Positions 23,107-30,815 of a stretch of DNA of 62,128 nt are shown here, in pieces. Under the pieces are notes generated by a model. It searched no databases. It was not told the origin of the DNA and saw only the letters and a list, made by a program, of their open reading frames with translations. Location: assembly GCA_002238415.1 (NCBI GenBank), contig MPMI01000035.1, positions 1-62,128 of the forward strand. Reading direction: 5' to 3'. This stretch comes from Desulfurellaceae bacterium bin18. GTDB taxonomy: Bacteria > Desulfobacterota > Binatia > Bin18. The position numbers and the translations under genes were made by a program. Numbering within the stretch: position 1 is the first letter of the stretch; every line of letters begins with the position of its first letter.

Positions 23107-24519
23107 TTGGCCTCGCATATTACGCCACTCAAAACCGCGGACCTGCCACCGCGCACCCGCTCGTTCTGGCAATTGGCCGGGCCGGGGGCTGTCCTGGTCG
23201 GTCTTTCCATAGGCGCCGGCGAACTGGTGATGTGGCCGTGGATTACGGCCAAGTTTGGAGCCAGCATGGCCTGGGCCGCGGCGCTGGGCGTCTTTCTGCA
23301 ACTCTGGATCAATCTTGAGATCGGCCGCTGGACCATCGTCACCGGCGAAGCGCCGTATACCGGCTTTGCCCGAGCCTGGATGGGTTTCATTTATATCCTG
23401 TTATTTCTGACCTTCGCAGGTCTGTTTCTGCCCGGCTGGGCGCGTGTTTCCGGCGCGGCCCTCAAGGGCCTGATTTTCGGACCGGACGGCCCCGGCGCGG
23501 ACTGGATGTGGACCGGCCTGACCTTTGTGTTGATCGCTGCCATGCTCTTCGGCCCTAAAGTCATGTATCAGGCCATGGAACGGATCGTCATCGGCCTGGT
23601 GGTTTTCATCACGCTGGGCCTGATTTTCGTGGCCTTTCAGGTCGGCACCCTGGATCACGTCGCCGAGATGGGGCGTGGGCTGGTGAACTTTGGCCACATC
23701 GAATTGACGGACGATTTCCCCTTTAGTCGATTCTTCGGGGCGGTGGTGTTCGCAGGAGCCGGCGGGGCCGGTAACCTGTGGTACGCTTTTTACTTGCGCG
23801 ACAAGAATATCGGTATGGGGGCGCGGATGCCTCAACTCCAAAATCCGCTACGGGGCGGGTCGAACGAGGAAGAAGCAACCGGGTATCTCTACCCGGAAAC
23901 GGAAGCCAACCAACGCGCCTTCAGAGACTGGTTTCGCTGGATACGTCTGGACCAGAGCCTCTTCTTTTGGGGGCTGAACAGCTTCACCATGTTCCTGTTC
24001 ATGTTTGGGGTGTTATGCGTCTTACGCCCCAGCGGCGTCGTTCCGGCCGAGGGCCGGATTATCTGGGACATGTCGCTCATTCTGGAGAACTCGATGGGCG
24101 CGACAGGGCATTATCTCTTTCTGGCGATCGGCATGGCCACGCTTTTCAGCACCCAGTTGGTCAGCGTCGATGGCAACGCCCGTGTCTGGTCCTATATTAT
24201 CCGTACATCGTTCCCGTTTGGGGCAAAGATCGACCAAGCCAAACTCTACGTTCCTTTTGCCGTCCTCTTTATGGTCGCCGGTACGGCCAGCACCTGGTTT
24301 TTTGAGCGCTTTGCCGTTACCGGGCTGGGCTTTCTGTTTAACGCCGCCCTGCTCAGCGGTCTGACCATGGCGCTATACGTGCCCTTGATGCTGTATATGA
24401 ACCTGCGCACGCTGCCGCCCTCGGCCCGACCAGGGCCGGTGTCGATTATCATGATGTCCATCGCCTCTGTGGTCTACGGCAGCTTTGCGCTGTACTCGCT
24501 ATGGGTCACGATTTTCTAA
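23107..24519 (+). CDS. Nramp-like membrane transporter, non-canonical
   Basis: The roughly 470-residue protein has about eleven or twelve hydrophobic segments and the overall layout of Nramp family transporters (GPGAVLVGLSIGAGELVMWPW at the first helix, AAMLFGPKVMYQAMERIV in the middle). The classical metal-binding DPGN of helix 1 is absent (GAGEL instead) and I do not see the MPH motif of helix 6 (GAGGAGNLWYAFYLRDK instead). Transport of Mn/Fe is therefore doubtful, and a small organic substrate is possible. I chose a TTG at 23107 because AAGGAGG lies five bases upstream; a GTG at 23047 is weaker. The gene is divergent from the amidohydrolase/amidase pair. Confidence 0.75.
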   Translation: MASHITPLKTADLPPRTRSFWQLAGPGAVLVGLSIGAGELVMWPWITAKFGASMAWAAALGVFLQLWINLEIGRWTIVTGEAPYTGFARAWMGFIYILLFLTFAGLFLPGWARVSGAALKGLIFGPDGPGADWMWTGLTFVLIAAMLFGPKVMYQAMERIVIGLVVFITLGLIFVAFQVGTLDHVAEMGRGLVNFGHIELTDDFPFSRFFGAVVFAGAGGAGNLWYAFYLRDKNIGMGARMPQLQNPLRGGSNEEEATGYLYPETEANQRAFRDWFRWIRLDQSLFFWGLNSFTMFLFMFGVLCVLRPSGVVPAEGRIIWDMSLILENSMGATGHYLFLAIGMATLFSTQLVSVDGNARVWSYIIRTSFPFGAKIDQAKLYVPFAVLFMVAGTASTWFFERFAVTGLGFLFNAALLSGLTMALYVPLMLYMNLRTLPPSARPGPVSIIMMSIASVVYGSFALYSLWVTIF

Positions 24520-24640
24520 ATCTCATCCTGTCAATTCATGCTGGACCACGGCTGGTGTGATCCGGCTGACGCGAGGAAGTAGGTTGCGGGGTGTGGCACT
24601 TCTGGGTAGAAGTTTCTCACTCTATTGTCTGGAGGCCGAT

Positions 24641-24703
24641 ATGCCCCTGCTGATAAAGATGGCTGGACTCCTGCTGCTCTCTTTTGGCGGGATTATCTGC
24701 TGA
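24641..24703 (+). CDS. Possible 20-residue hydrophobic peptide
   Basis: GGAGG lies six bases before an ATG that opens a 20-codon frame (Met-Pro, then mostly Leu, Ile, Gly). It sits between the Nramp-like gene and the SDR gene. It may be a small membrane peptide or a leader. Nothing beyond the ribosome-binding site supports it. Confidence 0.25.
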   Translation: MPLLIKMAGLLLLSFGGIIC

Positions 24704-24733
24704 GTCTGCATGAACGGTGAGAAGGGAGAGGGT

Positions 24734-25435
24734 ATGGCTGGACCTGTGTGTTTGATTACTGGTGTGGGGCCTGGAACCGGCGCGTCGCTCAGCCGCCGCT
24801 TTGCCCAAGGTGGCTATCGCGTGGCTATGCTGGCCCGGACCCAGGAGCGTTTGTCGCAACTGGAGCAAGAAATTGCAGGCTCGCGCGGCTATGTGTGCGA
24901 CGTGTCTGACGAAGCCGCTGTCAACACCACTGTCGCCCAGGTGAAAGAAGAAATGGGCCCGCCCGAAATCTTGATCCACAATGCGGTGGGCGGCGCGTTC
25001 GGAACTTTTCTTGAAATCGAGCCGCAAACGCTGTCCGATAATTTCCAGGTCAATACAATGGGGCTGCTGTATCTGGCCAGAGCCGTCGCCCCGGATATGA
25101 TCGAAGCCGGCAAGGGCGTCATCCTATCCTCCGGGAATACCTCTGCCTTACGCGGGAAGCCTCGTTTTGCAGGCTTTGCCCCGACCAAAGCGGCCCAGCG
25201 TATCCTCTCGGAGTCCATGGCTCGTACCCTGGGGCCCCAGGGCATTCATGTCGCCTATATCGTCATTGATGCGGTAATTGACCTGGCCTGGACACGCAAG
25301 ATGCTGCCCGACAAGCCGGACGATTTTTTCATTCAGCCGTCAGCCATCGCCGACACGGCCTACCACGTCGCCCATCAGGACCGCTCGGGTTGGTCGTTCA
25401 ATGTGGAAGTCCGGCCGTTTGGCGAGGAATGGTAG
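24734..25435 (+). CDS. SDR family oxidoreductase with altered catalytic tyrosine
   Basis: The 233-residue short-chain dehydrogenase has the nucleotide loop TGVGPGTGASLSRRFA, the DVSD motif and the HNAVGGAFG variant of NNAG. The catalytic Ser is in SSGNTSALRG. The usual YxxxK is FAPTK (Phe148, Lys152), so the proton-donating Tyr is missing in the standard position. The family sub-branch with a GIHVAYIVIDAVID ending sometimes shows this change. I chose the ATG at 24734 because GGGAGAGG precedes it. It may be a reductase with a different mechanism or a regulatory SDR. It converges on the cupin gene. Confidence 0.82.
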   Translation: MAGPVCLITGVGPGTGASLSRRFAQGGYRVAMLARTQERLSQLEQEIAGSRGYVCDVSDEAAVNTTVAQVKEEMGPPEILIHNAVGGAFGTFLEIEPQTLSDNFQVNTMGLLYLARAVAPDMIEAGKGVILSSGNTSALRGKPRFAGFAPTKAAQRILSESMARTLGPQGIHVAYIVIDAVIDLAWTRKMLPDKPDDFFIQPSAIADTAYHVAHQDRSGWSFNVEVRPFGEEW

Positions 25436-25450
25436 AAACTATTGCGGGCT

Positions 25451-25471
25451 GGCTGCCCTAGTAGGGCAGCC
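25451..25471. terminator. Bidirectional hairpin between convergent genes
   Basis: Eight-base arms GGCTGCCC and GGGCAGCC flank a five-base loop in the 22-base gap between the SDR and cupin genes, overlapping the last codons of the cupin gene. It could end transcripts from both sides. There is no long T-run. Confidence 0.5.
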
Positions 25472-25931
25472 CGTCTTTGTGCGTAAACGCCCAGGTGCCA
25501 TCGGCTTCGGATTTTGCGCAAATATCATCGTCAGGATAGACCACGCCATCTCCTGACGTTCGATCACCTATCTCAAGATACGTCACCGTGTTTTCTGAAC
25601 GATTCAGAAGATGGTGAGCGCCTCCTTCGCCAGCCCGAAACCCAACGCATTCGCCGGGGCTCAGGACGTATTCGTGGCTGCCGTAGACCAAGGTTGGAGT
25701 GCCGCTCAAGATATAGACGAATTCATCTTGCCGGGAATGCTGATGTTTCAACGCGGACATCGACCCTGGGGACAGTGTGGTCAGGTTGACTCCAAAGTTT
25801 TTCAACTGAAAAAAATCCCCGAGTTTTCTCTTGACCCGTCCATCCATCAGCGACGCGTATGGTTCGGGGTAATTCGATTTCTTTGAAGGCGCAGGAACCT
25901 CTCTCGCGGGGATTGGTCTCAGAGAACTCAT
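25458..25931 (-). CDS. Cupin domain protein
   Basis: The 157-residue protein has a single cupin_2 domain with metal ligands in HQHSRQDEFVYILSG and the second motif YVLSPGECVGFRAGEGGAHHLLN. Such domains bind a divalent metal and act as small dioxygenases, isomerases or sugar/ureide-binding regulators. I chose the ATG at 25931 because AGGAGG sits nine bases upstream; the longer frame has no such site. It converges with the SDR gene. The substrate is unknown. Confidence 0.82.
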   Translation of the reverse strand: MSSLRPIPAREVPAPSKKSNYPEPYASLMDGRVKRKLGDFFQLKNFGVNLTTLSPGSMSALKHQHSRQDEFVYILSGTPTLVYGSHEYVLSPGECVGFRAGEGGAHHLLNRSENTVTYLEIGDRTSGDGVVYPDDDICAKSEADGTWAFTHKDGLPY

Positions 25932-26131
25932 CACATTTCCTCCTCTGGGTGGAGTATAGGGTAACCTTAGTACCATACGGAAGGCCGGCCATTTGGCGAA
26001 GAGTAGTAGACACGGTTGAGGGCGGCCTATAGATTTCTGAGCCGTCATAAAAACAAGGAAGGGCCTCCGTATGACGGTCCTTTCCCCGCCCGCACCCGTC
26101 TCACGGAAAACCCTAAAGGAATACTCCTACA

Positions 26132-27874
26132 ATGGAATCACAAACCGCGAACTCTTCGCACAGCGTTCGCTATCAACCGGACGAGCGGCCGCCGCGCGCG
26201 CTTGCCGCCGGTCTCGGCCTCCAGGCCGCAATCCTCACGTTTACACCAATAATCACCTTGCCACTCGTCATAATGCAAGCGGCAGACCAGGGCGAAGCCT
26301 ATACGTCGTGGGCCATCTTTATGGCCGTGCTCATTAGTGGGATCACCACTATCGTGCAGGCCGTGCGGATAGGGCGGTTCGGGGCCGGGCACATCTTGAT
26401 CATGGGCACCTCCGCCTCCTTTATCGCCGTCTGCATCACGGCGCTCACAGTGGGTGGGCCCGCGCTGCTCGCGACCCTGATTATTGTGTCATCAGCGATC
26501 CAGTTCGCCCTGGCAGCACGCTTGTCGCTGCTCCGGCGTTTTGTCACACCAGTCGTGTCCGGTACGCTTCTTGCCCTGATTGTTCTCACCGTTGTTCCGG
26601 TCGTATTCAGCATGATGACCAAAGTGCCCGAGGGCACGCCGGCGTCTGCAGCTCCGGTGTGTGTCGTTGCAACCCTGGGCATCATCGCGGCTCTGACCCT
26701 GCGGGCACCGGACGCGTGGCGGCTATGGGCTCCGGTCATTGGGCTGGGCGGAGGCTGTATCGTTGCTGCGTTCTTCGGCCTCTACGATACGCAGCGCGTT
26801 GCCGATTCCGCCTGGATCGGCCTGCCACATATCGTCTGGCCGGGGTTTGATCTCACATTTGACGGGCGCTTTTGGCTGCTCCTACCGTCGTTCGTCCTTG
26901 TGACCTTGATTGGGGCTGTTGACACGATTGCGGATACCACGGCCATTCAGCACATCTCGTGGCGCGACCGGCGTACGGTTGATCTGCGTCTTGTCCAAGG
27001 CGCGGTCAATGCGGACGGCCTCGGTAACCTGTTGTCCGGTTTGGCCGGCACCATACCGAACGCCACCTATTCAGCAAGCGTGTCCCTTGCCGAATTGACG
27101 GGAGTCGGCGCGCGGAGTGTCGGTGTGTATATCGGGCTCATCTTCATCGGGTTGGCCTTCCTGCCCAAAGTGATGGCCTTCCTGATCGCTATTCCTGCGC
27201 CCGTGGTCGGTGCGTATCTGTTCGTGCTGATAGCATTGGTTTTCGTGCAGGCATTAAAGCTTATGGTACAGGATGGGATCGACACTCGCATGTCGCTCAT
27301 CGTCGGGGTCGGGTTCTTGGTCGGAGTAGGCTTTCAGAGCGAAGCCCTTTTTACGGACTATCTTAGCGAGACCGTAAGCAAGGTGCTCGAAGACGGCATG
27401 ACGTCCGGTGGCCTGACCATGCTCGTGCTGCTCCTGTTCATGGAGTTGACCGCGCCCCGGCGGAGTCGCCTTGCAATGGAATTGGATATTGCGGGCCTGC
27501 CCCAGCTTGATGCCTTCTTGCGTGCGTTGGCTACCCGTATGCGCTGGAACCCTACGGCCACCGAGCGCCTCTGCTCAGCCGGGGAGGAAGCACTGCTGAG
27601 TCTTGTCCACCAGGATGAGGACGAGGCCGCCCGCGAAGGACGGCACCTGCTCGTGGTGGCGCGGAACGATCACGGAACCGCGGAACTGGACTTCATCGCC
27701 GCCCTTGGAGAAGACAACCTGGAAGACCGTATGCTGATTCTGAGAGAGCAGGTTGACAGACCGAACGAGCGCGAACTCTCGCTACGCCTGCTCCGGCACT
27801 TTGCGTCGTCCGTCCGGCACCAGCAGTACCACGACATCGATATCGTGACTGTACGCGTAGATGGTTCCGGATAG
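26132..27874 (+). CDS. NCS2-type nucleobase permease with extra C-terminal ATPase-like domain
   Basis: Residues about 20-445 form a nucleobase:cation symporter-2 (uracil/xanthine permease) domain with repeated hydrophobic helices and the family's NADGLGNLLSGLAGTIPNATYSAS motif. The last 130 residues (about 450-580) are soluble. The start of this part, LPQLDAFLRALATRMRW...SAGEEALLSLV, and its overall helix-strand pattern recall RsbW/HATPase-like anti-sigma domains. A full GHKL nucleotide box is not evident, so this domain call is tentative. It probably imports purines, pyrimidines or related ureides for the catabolic enzymes around it. The start is an ATG with a weak AAGGAA site. Confidence 0.8.
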   Translation: MESQTANSSHSVRYQPDERPPRALAAGLGLQAAILTFTPIITLPLVIMQAADQGEAYTSWAIFMAVLISGITTIVQAVRIGRFGAGHILIMGTSASFIAVCITALTVGGPALLATLIIVSSAIQFALAARLSLLRRFVTPVVSGTLLALIVLTVVPVVFSMMTKVPEGTPASAAPVCVVATLGIIAALTLRAPDAWRLWAPVIGLGGGCIVAAFFGLYDTQRVADSAWIGLPHIVWPGFDLTFDGRFWLLLPSFVLVTLIGAVDTIADTTAIQHISWRDRRTVDLRLVQGAVNADGLGNLLSGLAGTIPNATYSASVSLAELTGVGARSVGVYIGLIFIGLAFLPKVMAFLIAIPAPVVGAYLFVLIALVFVQALKLMVQDGIDTRMSLIVGVGFLVGVGFQSEALFTDYLSETVSKVLEDGMTSGGLTMLVLLLFMELTAPRRSRLAMELDIAGLPQLDAFLRALATRMRWNPTATERLCSAGEEALLSLVHQDEDEAAREGRHLLVVARNDHGTAELDFIAALGEDNLEDRMLILREQVDRPNERELSLRLLRHFASSVRHQQYHDIDIVTVRVDGSG

Positions 27875-27875
27875 C

Positions 27876-27930
27876 CTTACTCATCCCCTCCTTGGAGGGG
27901 CACTATGTTAGTGGCGGGGTAGGTTATCCC
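27876..27930. repeat. Dispersed GC-rich intergenic repeat, partial
   Basis: A CCCCTCCTTGGAGGGG palindrome followed by a GGCGGGGTAGG stretch lies between the permease and fpg genes. It is similar to elements near 33276 and 55628. Confidence 0.4.
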
Positions 27931-28014
27931 CGGCCCAGCGGCCTCCCACGTCTGGCAAGCGCTGGTTCCTGGAAATGTGCCTCACATGTCTCAGGGGAGG
28001 ACCGCGCTCGCCGC

Positions 28015-28866
28015 TCAAAGTTGCTGGCACTGCGGACAGAAATGCGTACTGCGCTGCCCGACCAGGGTGCGCTCAATCGGGGTCCGACAGCGCCGGCAGG
28101 GCTTGCCCGTTCGGCCATAGACCCGAAAGAAGTTCTGGTAGTTGCCTTCAGGATAGACCCAATCAATGGCCGCGCCGTTATGCTTGATGCCGTCGTTCAG
28201 AGATGCTCGGATTGCTTTATGCAGCGTGGCGACCTGGCGACCATTAAGCTCAGCAGCCCGGGAGAAGGGATGGAGTCTGGCTCGCCAGAGCGCTTCGTCC
28301 GCATAAATATTGCCCACCCCGGCAATAAAAGACTGATTCAGCAACAGAGCCTTGAGCCCGCCGGTTTTTTTGGCAATGAGGGGCCGAAAGCGCCGTAGCG
28401 TAAAGTCAGGCTCTAACGGCTCTGGGCCGAGATGGCCGGTCACGGTTTCGAGGTCGTCCACGCAATAGACCCGCCCAAACTTGCGTGCGTCATGAAAATG
28501 CAGCGTATAGCCCGTATCGAAACCACAGGTGAAGTGCACATGCTTGTGCCGGGGATAGCCGGTTTCACGGACCTCAATCCGTCCGCTCATTTTGAGGTGG
28601 ATGACGAGATACCGCGTGGAGGCGTCTGAAACGGACCACAAGGTTAAAATGATATATTTACCGCGCCGTCCAAGGGATTCGATCCGGTGGCCGGGCAAGG
28701 TGCGGGTGACGGCGCGAATGGACGGTCGGATGGAATTGTGCCAATTCCCCCAGGCATGGGTGATCTCCGCTCCCACGGGAGAAGGGTAGGTCGGCAGTCC
28801 GGCTTCTGCGGGCTCACCACGTGTGAGCTTACGGACAATAGTTTCCACTTCCGGGAGTTCGGGCAT
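28015..28866 (-). CDS. mutM: Formamidopyrimidine-DNA glycosylase
   Basis: The 283-residue Fpg removes oxidised purines such as 8-oxoguanine and nicks the abasic site. The N-terminus MPELPEVETIVRKL carries the catalytic Pro2 and Glu3; the K of RRGKYI and the H2TH region follow. The C-terminal zinc finger is intact (CRRCRTPIER...STHFCPQC). Length and motifs match the family. It stands alone on the minus strand next to a plus-strand VOC gene. It is a housekeeping gene, which supports a chromosomal context. Confidence 0.95.
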   Translation of the reverse strand: MPELPEVETIVRKLTRGEPAEAGLPTYPSPVGAEITHAWGNWHNSIRPSIRAVTRTLPGHRIESLGRRGKYIILTLWSVSDASTRYLVIHLKMSGRIEVRETGYPRHKHVHFTCGFDTGYTLHFHDARKFGRVYCVDDLETVTGHLGPEPLEPDFTLRRFRPLIAKKTGGLKALLLNQSFIAGVGNIYADEALWRARLHPFSRAAELNGRQVATLHKAIRASLNDGIKHNGAAIDWVYPEGNYQNFFRVYGRTGKPCRRCRTPIERTLVGQRSTHFCPQCQQL

Positions 28867-28931
28867 AGCCTATAGCCTCTCTGTTAAAAAATTGATAGCT
28901 GGACGCCAAGGAAAAAGGAGGAGATTCGGAC

Positions 28932-29285
28932 ATGGCAGTGAAAAAGTTTTCAAGTGCATATTACGTAGTCAACAATATGGATCAGGCGGTCAATTTTTAC
29001 CAGGACATCCTGGGTCTGGATGTCAAATTTCGCGACGGCGATCGCTGGACCCAGTTTGATGTGAATGGGGTCGGGGTGGCGCTAGCTGACCCGAGTGAAG
29101 GCTCGGTCCCCCCAGGTGGCGGGGCGACCGTCGTACTTGAAGTCGAGGACCTTGGAGAAATGCGTGAGAAGCTGACCCAAAACGGCGTCACGGTCAACGA
29201 CACCGTGGACATGGGCGGACACGGCAAATACTTCACCGCGGTGGATCCGGCCGGCAATATCGTCCAGATCTTCGCCCGCTCGTAG
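28932..29285 (+). CDS. VOC (glyoxalase/bleomycin-resistance fold) protein
   Basis: The 117-residue protein is a two-module vicinal-oxygen-chelate domain: AYYVVNNMDQAVNFYQDILGLDVKF, then VVLEVEDLGEMREKLTQNG, and the closing FTAVDPAGNIVQIF with a likely metal-binding Glu/Gln side. Members act as glyoxalases, extradiol dioxygenases, isomerases or binding proteins. An excellent AAGGAGGAG precedes the ATG. It is divergent from mutM. Its substrate is unknown. Confidence 0.88.
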   Translation: MAVKKFSSAYYVVNNMDQAVNFYQDILGLDVKFRDGDRWTQFDVNGVGVALADPSEGSVPPGGGATVVLEVEDLGEMREKLTQNGVTVNDTVDMGGHGKYFTAVDPAGNIVQIFARS

Positions 29286-29361
29286 AGGTGCGATACGCCT
29301 CTACCAAAGCCGTTCAAATCTGGTATGGAACACACATCCCCTCTTGTCAGGAGAAGATGTC

Positions 29362-30414
29362 ATGAAGCAGCTGTGGTCGGACTTGATGAAAAGCCTTGTT
29401 GTGGTCGTGGGCCTAGGCGTGCTGGCGGGGCCGGTTTCGGTTGCTTGGGGTCACGGGACGGGCGAAGATGAAGTCCCGCTCTGGCAATGGGAGCCGGAGC
29501 AGTTCCAGCAGCATGTGGCCACGGTCAGGAGCGGCAAAGACCTGACGCCCAAGTCCTGGCCGGACGGGACGCGGGTTGCGGTGAGTTTTTCGTTTGACTT
29601 TGATACGGAGCCGGTCTGGATGGGGTTTCAGGGCCAGCAAAGCCCCTCGTATATGTCGCGGGGGGAGTATGGTGCGCGCTCGGGCATGCCGCGAATCTTC
29701 AAACTCTTGGAAAAGCACGACATCCCGGCCACGTTTTTTATTCCCGCCATCTCGATGGTCCTGCATCCGCAGGTCATTGAGGACATCAAAAAACACGCCG
29801 ACTACGAGATCGGTTTTCACTCCTATGTGCATGAAAATCCGCTGACGCTGAGTGCCGCGGAAGAGCGCGCCGTTTATGAGAAAGCCATGAAGATTTTTGT
29901 CGAAAGAGTGGGAAAGCGGCCGACCGGCTTTCGGTCCGCGGCTTGGGACCTGACACCGGCGACCATTCAGATCGTCAAGGAGATGGGCTTTTTATACGAG
30001 AGCAGCATGATGGCGGATGACCGCCCCTACAGCCTGCTGGCCAACGGAGAAGAAACCGGACTGATCGAACTTCCAGTCGAATGGATCCTCGATGATTGGC
30101 CGTTGTTTCAAATAAGCTGGCCGAGTCGGCACGTCAGTATCCGTAATGCCGACGATGTGTACTCGATCTGGAAAGACGAATTTGACGGGGCCTATGAAGA
30201 AGGGTCCATGTATATTCTTACCATGCATCCCCAAGTCATTGGTCATCGCTACCGGATGAAAATGCTCGACAAGCTCATCACTTATATGAAGAGCAAACCC
30301 GGAGTGTGGTTCGCCACTCACGAACAGATCGCTCTCTATGTCAAAGAGCAGGCCGGACTAGGGGGTGACGACACCTCGGTGGCAAAGCCCGCAGAGGATC
30401 GGCCTGCCGGATAA
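29362..30414 (+). CDS. Exported polysaccharide-deacetylase-fold hydrolase
   Basis: The roughly 350-residue protein begins with a signal peptide (MKQLWSDLMKSLVVVVGLG, cleaved near the AWG/HG boundary). It carries a NodB domain: VSFSFDFDTEPVWMG, RGEYGARSGMPRIFKLLEKHDIPATFFIP, YEIGFHSYVHENP, GFRSAAWDL and LTMHPQVIG. It is thus an exported relative of the cytoplasmic gene at 18264, sharing the RGE(F/Y)G and FDFD pattern of PgdA/PuuE-type enzymes. Substrate candidates are cell-wall sugars or cyclic amides in the periplasm. I chose the ATG at 29362 because AGGAGA precedes it. Confidence 0.83.
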   Translation: MKQLWSDLMKSLVVVVGLGVLAGPVSVAWGHGTGEDEVPLWQWEPEQFQQHVATVRSGKDLTPKSWPDGTRVAVSFSFDFDTEPVWMGFQGQQSPSYMSRGEYGARSGMPRIFKLLEKHDIPATFFIPAISMVLHPQVIEDIKKHADYEIGFHSYVHENPLTLSAAEERAVYEKAMKIFVERVGKRPTGFRSAAWDLTPATIQIVKEMGFLYESSMMADDRPYSLLANGEETGLIELPVEWILDDWPLFQISWPSRHVSIRNADDVYSIWKDEFDGAYEEGSMYILTMHPQVIGHRYRMKMLDKLITYMKSKPGVWFATHEQIALYVKEQAGLGGDDTSVAKPAEDRPAG

Positions 30415-30449
30415 AAACCACTTATACCGCTCTCGTATATTGGAATCCT

Positions 30450-30477
30450 TAGATGCCCTGTACGTGCTAAGCATCTA
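30450..30477 (+). terminator. Hairpin after the deacetylase gene
   Basis: Seven-base arms TAGATGC and GCATCTA flank a 14-base loop, 36 bases after the stop of the deacetylase gene. It may mark the 3' end of that transcript; there is no T-run. Confidence 0.3.
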
Positions 30478-30579
30478 GTGGGAAGAGGGCATGTAGAGAC
30501 CGGTATCGAAAAAAGGGATTCCGATACGGATTACAGATGAACGCTGGATACATGAGACGACCTTGCGAAAGGGCATACT

Positions 30580-30804
30580 ATGGCGGAAGCTGATGCCATC
30601 CTAGAGTCGGCTGCTCATTTCCTCAAACTGGGGGAAAAAAGGCTGTGGATGGACTACGACGAGGAAGCGGACGTATTGTATGTGAGTTTCCGCCGACCGC
30701 AGAAAGCCACCGATAGCCGTATGGAGGGAGATCTGGTGTACCACTACCGGGGGGAAGATCTCGTGGGCGTTACGATTCTCCATGCAAGCCAGATTGACCA
30801 ATAA
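30580..30804 (+). CDS. DUF2283 family protein
   Basis: The 74-residue protein has the DUF2283 pattern MDYDEEADVLYVSFRRPQKATDSRMEGDLVYHYRGEDLVGVTILHAS. These small proteins are often seen as solitary or toxin-antitoxin-like genes; their role is not established. It lies 11 bases before the D-aminoacylase gene and is probably co-transcribed. The start is an ATG with a weak AAAGGG site. Confidence 0.85.
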   Translation: MAEADAILESAAHFLKLGEKRLWMDYDEEADVLYVSFRRPQKATDSRMEGDLVYHYRGEDLVGVTILHASQIDQ

Positions 30805-30815
30805 AGGGGGGAAGC

